Source: Trichobilharzia szidati (lineage: Eukaryota > Platyhelminthes > Trematoda > Strigeidida > Schistosomatidae). Taken from it: a stretch of DNA of 64,000 nt. Location of the stretch: contig OX235271.1 in assembly GCA_944472155.2 (NCBI GenBank), positions 65,392,416-65,456,415 of the forward strand, written 5' to 3'. A program made the position numbers and the translations under genes. A model generated the notes under the pieces. That model was not told the origin of the DNA. It searched no databases and saw only the letters and a program-made list of their open reading frames with translations. Positions 57,500 through 64,000 of the stretch are shown piece after piece. Position 1 is the first letter of the stretch. Every line of letters starts with the position of its first letter.

Positions 57500-58262
57500 A
57501 TAATATTATTGACTGTAATCAATTGGGTCATTAAGTAGACCGTCGGGAGAGAGAAGACAGGAGTAGGTTCAGCCGATAAAAAGAGTTTGGATCTGGGATC
57601 GGTGGGTGATTTATATCAAATGTCACACAAATTCAAAGATCTACAGGCGAAAGCCGGCAAGCTAGGGGAAGAAGCAGGTTATTCCCTTCGCTTATTGAGG
57701 CGGCGTTGCTCTAACTACAGACAACAGCACGGATGACGATGTCTTGACCAGAATAGGAATAGCATGTCATATATCCATCACTCTAAAATTAGTTTGGAAA
57801 TCTTCTGCACACATCATAAGCGTCATAAACTTGACGCAGGAGTTACGCAGAGGATTTGTAACAGGCTGCTGCAGACTTTTATGAACAATCAGCTTCTCTG
57901 GTATGCATAGTGAAGATCAGATGGCCTGGTGGAAACGACTATCAATAATGAAATTTTTGAGTGGACCAATCAAGAACCTATTGTTTGAGAAAAATGCTGA
58001 GGAAAATGGAAGTGGACCAGATGTACGCTGAGAAGAACATCGGGTGACGTCGCGCCACAAGCCGTTTCTCGAGTGGAACATGATTAGGAGACGGTAGTTT
58101 GGGCACTGAAAAGTGATGTGCAAGAGATCATGTAAGGAGGGGATGAAAGCTGATGGATAATCGTAGAGCGATTTGAAGATGACCCAGGAAAACAGAACAA
58201 AATAGAGGTACGTTGTTAGAACCCTGTATTCACCTCGGAGTCCAAGGGAATAACAACAATAA
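57500..58262 (+). mobile_element. RTE-like RT C-terminus, relic
   Basis: Closest to 52170-53420 over GGCGTTGCTCTAACTACAGA and onward. Pieces of YLG, IGKA, FINS, AEENGSGPD and VGR-type blocks appear in shifting frames. Tail GTATTCACCTCGGAGTCCAA then AATAACAACAATAA. Confidence 0.8.
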
Positions 58263-58984
58263 TGCTATGATACTACTGTTGCTTGGCAGTTCATGCTTTT
58301 TTCGAAGAAATTCGACTACAGGGTTTAAATACAGTTACGGTAATATTTTTATATATTACTAATCTAACATTTTGACTTATTTACATATTGTCATTATCCC
58401 TAATTATTTTTTGATATTTCTTTATCCTCTCGGATAAAGTGCGTTAAATCTGTGGCGAAGCTATTAACTTTAATTCATCAGCTGGTAATCAGCTGACATA
58501 ACATCACTGAAATAAAATGGAGTCACTTTATCCTACTTTATGTTTTGTTTTGCTTTACTTCAAATTCATTAAGGTAAAACACTTAAAATATCTTGTCTAC
58601 CACTAATAGATATTTTCAATCTACAATCTCCCTGTGAAAGTAAATGTTTAGGAAGGTGAGAGTTTGGTGTTAAAATGGCATACTGAACAACACCACTGTA
58701 ATCAGTTCTAATTATTTACTGTTTTGAAGTCAGTGGGTGGGGTTGGTTTACTGAAATCACTCAGAAGAACACAGACTGTCTTGTCCGTAAACAGTGGTTG
58801 TTTTAAAGATACAGTTTATCGGATAATTCTTTACTTCCTTTGATAATTTTACACTTCAAGGTGAAGATATAAGAGAAACGGTACTAGCTAACAGCGATTA
58901 CTTCGAAATGCCACGGTGAAACTGTATTTTTTTCAAGCGAATCACTTAATGGAGAAGATCTGTGGCTCAGGTGGATGATTTTGA
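58263..58984. other. Intron, no recognised feature
   Basis: AT-rich, nothing recognised. Confidence 0.5.
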
Positions 58985-59155
58985 TTTAGTTTTGTTCCTT
59001 AAACTTGTCGACTGAATTGGAAAACTTCCGTTGTCTTTCTTGACAATATCTTCAGCACCTAGTACTCAAATGAATCAGCAGTTGCTGAAGATGTTGTCCA
59101 GAAGGACAAAGCAAGCTTCGCATTTAAATCGACCGGCTCAAGAAACACAACTAAA
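58985..59155. mobile_element. Penelope-like terminal repeats, inverted pair
   Basis: GCTGAAGATGTTGTCC with CAAGCTTCGC (right) and its inverted counterpart (left, 58987-59050) match the end repeats of the element at 18509-19457, with almost no interior between them. Confidence 0.6.
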
Positions 59156-59169
59156 TCAAGATTGAATGA

Positions 59170-59345
59170 CGTCTCGAGCACAATGTATTGTTGGTATTAG
59201 ATTGTTGGACGCAATCGACAGGAAGCCTTTGACCTAGGTTTCGTGCTAGTTGGCGGTCACCAGTCAGCAAGGCGTATCTGCAACCTCGAAGGAGCTCATG
59301 TACCTTCTGAGATTCGAACCTGCATAAGTCTGCACCAAAGATAGG
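59170..59345 (-). mobile_element. SINE D, partial
   Basis: Minus strand: GCCTTGCTGACTGGTGACCG, ACTAGCACGAAACCTAGGTC. Stem III and GAAA intact, core disturbed by the four-base insertion common in this family. Confidence 0.78.
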
Positions 59346-60257
59346 AGTAGACACACACACATTACACTAGGTACTGACTATTGTTCAGTCAAAAACAATG
59401 TATTGTTCATAACCACATAGAAATGATATGTTCATTGAAAGTGAACTGTGCTCAGAACGTCATTCAACGTAAAATCAATATTCCCCTGCGTGATACATAT
59501 TCAATAAACAAACTGACATCGGATAATACCCCAATTTTTAATGTTTTCAACATATACGTATACAGATAGGAGTAATAGAGCTGTAACTTATTTGTGAATT
59601 TATCACAAAAGTTATTCCCATTTTCTATTAAACATAGTGTGCTTAAATCCTTTTGATATATGTTATGAATAAGAATGTCTGGTTTTTACACTACCATGTT
59701 GAGTAAGAAATAAATCCAACTGGTTTCAAAATACAAATATGAATCAAGCAGTGAGTCATCTGTGTTGACATATGAAAACACATGATACAAAAATAGAACG
59801 ATGAAATGTCTAGCTGAATTAATCTAAGTTGTCAAAAGCATTGAAGTCTTCGGATCATTCCAACCTATAGCACCATTCAAAAATCTATTATTGAACAGGC
59901 TACAATCTAGCTTCAGCACCTGAAATTTAAGCTTGGCAATTCACTGAAAACCGACCAGGTATCCCATTCGTAGCTGATTAACTACGTCTTATCTAAATTA
60001 CAATAAATCGGACTGAGATTTCAGACGAAACCTTCGTTAATAGCTAGGAGTCGATTTGTTAACCACACACACGGTCTTCTGAACAAATAGCTATTTTCAA
60101 CGGTTAATCTAAGTTCAAGATGAATGGATCTATCTGGTTTAAAATGTGATGATAATGAGGTGTTAGTATAAAATAAAATACTACTAGTAACCACATGTCT
60201 CAGAGGCGTATTGAACTAATAAATAGAAATCAACCAGCGGTCTGCCGTCACCTTAAA
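59346..60257. other. Intron, no recognised feature
   Basis: AT-rich, nothing recognised. Confidence 0.5.
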
Positions 60258-60267
60258 CAGTTCTATA

Positions 60268-60553
60268 CATTTTCAAGTATTGGTTTTGTAGGGATTTTGT
60301 TTGATTTGTTGGAGGATTTCGTCATTAGCTGACATCAGTTAGAGAACCACTGGAAAACCTAGGAGTACTGGACTGCTGTTTCGTCCTGGTTTGGGACTTT
60401 TCATCAGTACGCACCCACCGCCTGGGTTCGAACCCAGGACCTTCTGGTGCGTACTACTGAAGAGTCCCAAAGTAGGATGAAACAGCTGTCCAGTACTCCT
60501 AGGTTTTCCAGTGGTTCTCTAACTGATTTCAGCTCATGATGAAATCCTTCATG
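60268..60553. mobile_element. SINE A inverted dimer with target duplication
   Basis: Arms 60314-60415 and 60446-60547 (102 bp each, about 90 % complementary) flank a short spacer holding the 18-base palindrome CCTGGGTTCGAACCCAGG, a symmetric B box. A 10-bp duplication, cagttctata, lies at 60258-60267 and 60554-60563, so the hairpin inserted as one unit. Confidence 0.83.
60451..60498 (+). ncRNA. Hammerhead ribozyme, SINE A, intact core
   Basis: CTGAAGA (60457-60463) fits CUGANGA; GAAA at 60479-60482. Stem II GTCC/GGAT (one G-T) with loop CAAAGTA. Stem III ACAG/CTGT without a loop. GTC triplet, cut after 60490. Stem I GTACT/AGTAC with one A-C mismatch at the core-side pair. It lies in the right arm of an inverted dimer, so pairing with the left arm may compete with the ribozyme fold. 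Confidence 0.75.
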
Positions 60554-60563
60554 CAGTTCTATA

Positions 60564-61524
60564 AATAAACAAATCAGTGATGATCACTAGACAGAAGTTG
60601 TTACTTTATTGTATGACAAGCAGTTCATGTTTTTTAATGGTTTTGCGGCAGAACCTTATCCTATTTCAAATTAGGATTTCTTTTACAGACCAAATTCCAG
60701 CTTCCTGGAGACATTTTATTTTTGTTTTGACTAGCATTTCATCTATATCAGAGTCATAACTTCATTAAGTGCCAGATATGTGCTCCACTTCTTAAATGAA
60801 ATATAGCTTCGTTATCATGAAAATACCCATATCAGTTGATTGGGTAATTTTTGATGTTCGTTGTGATGTGGTAATGCAATCTTTGCTTTTTATTTTCCAA
60901 TAAACGAATACTTAACCTTCACAAAACCATACAGCATTCTGTAAACTATCCGTCACACAGTCATCTTAGCAGAAACTTTGTTTAATTCTACCGATTGACT
61001 GTTTCTTAGCTCATTGTTAGTCATTATTCCTCGAAGTAGTGGAATATGATAGTTGCTTATTCAACGGCTTTGTAGCATCAGTTTTCAAGTGATTGGTTAG
61101 TAGTATTTACATTAGCATGGTTAAATAAACATGATGTCTCATCCATTTTGACGATTGTTCGATCTTCGTCATCAACGTTCTCTTTAAATTAGTTAGAATA
61201 GTTTTTAAATGTCACTGAAGATGGGGTATCAACTCCAGATTTAGTAAGTAATATCAAAATTCCTATTTGCAGTGAAGCTAGTCAAAAACACTACTTATAC
61301 TACTAAAGGAGTAATAAGTATTAAGCCTATATCAGGATGAATGTTAGTTTGCATTTCAATATATTTTATTCATTCTAATACCCGTCTTTTTTCACAGAAA
61401 GAAAGGTAATTAAGACTTAACTTTGGAACAATACTAATGTTTTAGCGAGCTGCCTTCTAGAAACATCTTTTCACACTTCTGTCACTTGCATTTCTTTTTT
61501 ATCCTTGTGTTCTATCAGAAAAAC
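60564..61524. other. Intron, no recognised feature
   Basis: AT-rich, nothing recognised. Confidence 0.5.
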
Positions 61525-61735
61525 AGGACTTCATTGAAGTCATTGAAGTCTCACCAGTGATGTTGCTGTTTTTACAAAGTTAGGTTATCAGCCTCAAGGT
61601 CAACCTTCCCTTTTTTCCTGGTTTAACATCAGCTAGTGAAATACATGGTCCTAGAGTGCTTGAGCTTAAAATCAAACTAAAGACCTCCAGCAGGACTGGC
61701 GAGCATTCTACCGTTGAAAAACCGAGGCATATGCA
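61525..61735 (-). mobile_element. SINE C, decayed
   Basis: GTTTTTACAAAGTTAGG, CAGCCTCAAGGTCAACCTTC and a ruined head near 61725 keep the family order. Confidence 0.65.
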
Positions 61736-61969
61736 TGATAAACATTATCAGGGCTGGATGCATGCATATAACATACAACCCTCTTTGTATCTTGCACAAG
61801 ACAGTAAGATTGCCTTTTATCTCATCGCTATTGCCTGATAAGGGGACATAAAGGAAAAAGTATACTATTAAGGCATCTGATAAGCTACATACTGGTTTAA
61901 GTTGTGACAGAGATATGTCTATTTGTCCGCCGGACTCACAAACTAATTTTTATTAGGCAACTCTTGTTC

Positions 61970-62193
61970 GGCGGCACAGTGGTTAAGACGCTCGCCGACC
62001 ATGCACATGGTCCGGAGTTCGATCCCCAGCCGACGCACTCCTTCACCTTGCTAACCTAGTAATAGAACTGGCTAAGAGGGAAGGTTGGGTATGAAGCTAC
62101 CAACCCATCCTGTAAAAATAAACACTGCTACAGAAACTTCAAGCATATAGCTTGAAGCCCTATGTTCCACTGGGAACGTGAAGGAATAAAAAA
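61970..62193 (+). mobile_element. SINE C with target duplication
   Basis: GGCGGCACAGTGGTTAAGAC A box, GAGTTCGATCCCC B box, tail CACTGGGAACGTGAAGG plus A-run. The duplication aactcttgttc lies at 61959-61969 and 62194-62204. Confidence 0.9.
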
Positions 62194-62204
62194 AACTCTT
62201 GTTC

Positions 62205-63599
62205 ACCAAGATAGAAGGTATCCGGGTGATTGAGTCACAGGATAAGACCGCATGCAGTTCTGGTCTAGGGTTAGTGTTCAGGCTAACAGAAAACCAATGC
62301 TTAATTACACAGCCAGTAGGTATATTTTTATGTGTTATGCAGTAGCCACGCAAAAATTTGTACACTACGGTATGAATCACATTAAATTCCAACAGTTATA
62401 AGTATTATTCAGATGCCGGAACGTTGGTAAATAAGACTTCAGGTAAGTGCTTGAAGTCAAATGTCTAACAAATGAGTCAAATGACTCATACTCCATCTAA
62501 AAATTCAGAGAAGCGAAGAAATCTGTGCAGCTTTGACTCTGAATAAGCCAAGTTCAGATGTTCTTCAAATACGTTAGTTATCCCTTACTCATGAATGGAA
62601 ATCAGTAACATTTGTTGAAAAGTACCAAAAATAGATAAAGGGTTACTGGGCAGCTGAATTCAAGGGAAGGAAAATAATTTCAGGTGTCTTATTTGTAAAA
62701 ATGAAATAAGATTATGCAACAGTATTTCTCGCTTTAGGCTGCTCTGATATTTTTTCGTCTCTTTTCCATCTGTTTGTCACTATATTATTATATATATTAT
62801 ATTATACTATGAATGAAATGAATAAACCTTGAGAGAATAGACTCACTTTAGAAAAGGGATCCTCTCGAATGCATACTGCAATAAAATAAGAAATATACGG
62901 AATAGGAATTAGCTTATATAAGATAAAATTTAAATTATTATGAACATACGCTCATAATTATTGTCATTTACCCATGTATATTCCTTTTCCTCCAGTAAAG
63001 GACTACCGTAATGAAGGTGATTCTTTAAGGAAAAATTGGGCGGAATTAACAAAGTAGAATTCGTGTGATCTCTATCTCAATTCAAACCAATCTTGAGGTT
63101 TACATCTAGCGCCGGTTTCTGTCTTATTCTCTTCCTGAATGATAAGCTTTTGAATAATGGTACTACCAAAAACATTGACGGTCATTCATGTCACCTGATT
63201 TTCACAATGATGTGACATTCAAAGATTTGAATACCATCATGAGACAGTTTGTTCTATAAGACGTTTAACTAAAATTATTTTTGTGATGAATATTTTTATA
63301 CCAGGGGAAATTTAGTTATCCTTGTGTCAATTCACAAGCTGATGAGTTTAAATTAAGTGTGGAAGAATATACTATTACGAAACAGAAGTAATATATATGT
63401 ATGTGTGCATAAAAGGCAAAACGATGATTATCGACCATATATTGGATTTTATGCGAGTACCAAAGATTCCAATGAATTCTTACTTTTTAAATACCCAACC
63501 TAATGCCGATGTGGATACAAGAATACATGATTAAAAACATTCTGTAGTCGAGTAGTTATTTCTTGAAAATCTCTCATCGTTATCTCATATTTAAGAATA
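62205..63599. other. Intron, no recognised feature
   Basis: AT-rich, with TATATTAT runs near 62784-62808. No C2A exon found. Confidence 0.5.
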
Positions 63600-64000
63600 A
63601 GTCTGTTACTTCGAAAGACAACTTTCAAGTTAGGTTTGACCACATACCACTCTATAGGCTTATGCAATTACCGAGGATCAAACCCAGAGATTTTCACCTA
63701 ACCAAATGAACACGTTAACATTCAGTATTTTGGACAGAATTCAATGGCCATTTGAGCCTAACTTCTTTCGACTCAGTGTGTAGAGCAACCATTTAGTGCC
63801 TTCGACGAGTAGTTGGCGCAAAACCTAGCATAGTTGGAACAAAAATCCAGAAGTTTTCATTGAAACTACTTATTGATGTCCGGGTACCGGCTGGAATACC
63901 CACACTGCTAGTTGCTCGTCATGATTAGGGTGTTTATCCATGTAAGATCTAAGGAGAAATGCTTACTGATAACAGTGGTTGGAAGTGGCGTTATACATCA
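63600..64000 (-). mobile_element. SINE A, very old
   Basis: GGATCAAACCCAGAG (B box, inverted) and CAATGGCCATTTGAGCCTAA resemble family A. Boundaries uncertain. Confidence 0.45.

Overview
The window is AT-rich animal DNA that I place in a trematode flatworm, most likely a schistosomatid. The basis is tRNA-derived short elements carrying schistosome-type hammerhead ribozymes, RTE-like and Penelope-like retroelement relics, a BEL/Pao LTR element, very short exons, and short introns next to multi-kilobase ones. Nothing bacterial (operons, CRISPR, IS elements) is visible.

The host gene is a copine (C2A-C2B-von Willebrand A protein) on the minus strand. Nine exons, plus one optional 24-base microexon, lie between 56991 and 322. 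Every junction has a GT donor and AG acceptor, and all phases agree. The exons give about 268 residues: the C2B domain from its first strand, the basic linker, the LDYI motif, and the first half of the vWA domain. The C2A exons should lie beyond 64000 and the last vWA exons before position 1. The intron between the last two exons is about 17 kb.

Inside the intron at 29132-39265, on the opposite strand, four phase-compatible small exons (35533-35905) predict a 52-residue secreted peptide with the layout of a schistosome micro-exon gene. It is ab initio, but I consider it the most interesting host-gene candidate.

The rest is mainly transposable-element sediment in copine introns. There is one young BEL/Pao element with identical LTRs, deleted inside and nested in an older SINE. 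There are many dead RTE-like and Penelope-like fragments, 17 of 20 reading antisense to copine. Four SINE families have tRNA-like heads: A (Thr-like), B (Smalpha-like), C (Val-like) and D. Families A, B and D each carry a hammerhead ribozyme with the same plan: a four-pair stem II, a short A-rich loop, and an eight-base self-complementary stem III. A family D copy at 7723-7767 has a fully canonical core. It sits in a tandem array whose 5' end falls within one base of the ribozyme cut site and which has an 11-bp target duplication, as expected for a retrozyme-like RNA. Family A also occurs as inverted dimers that appear to have inserted as single units.
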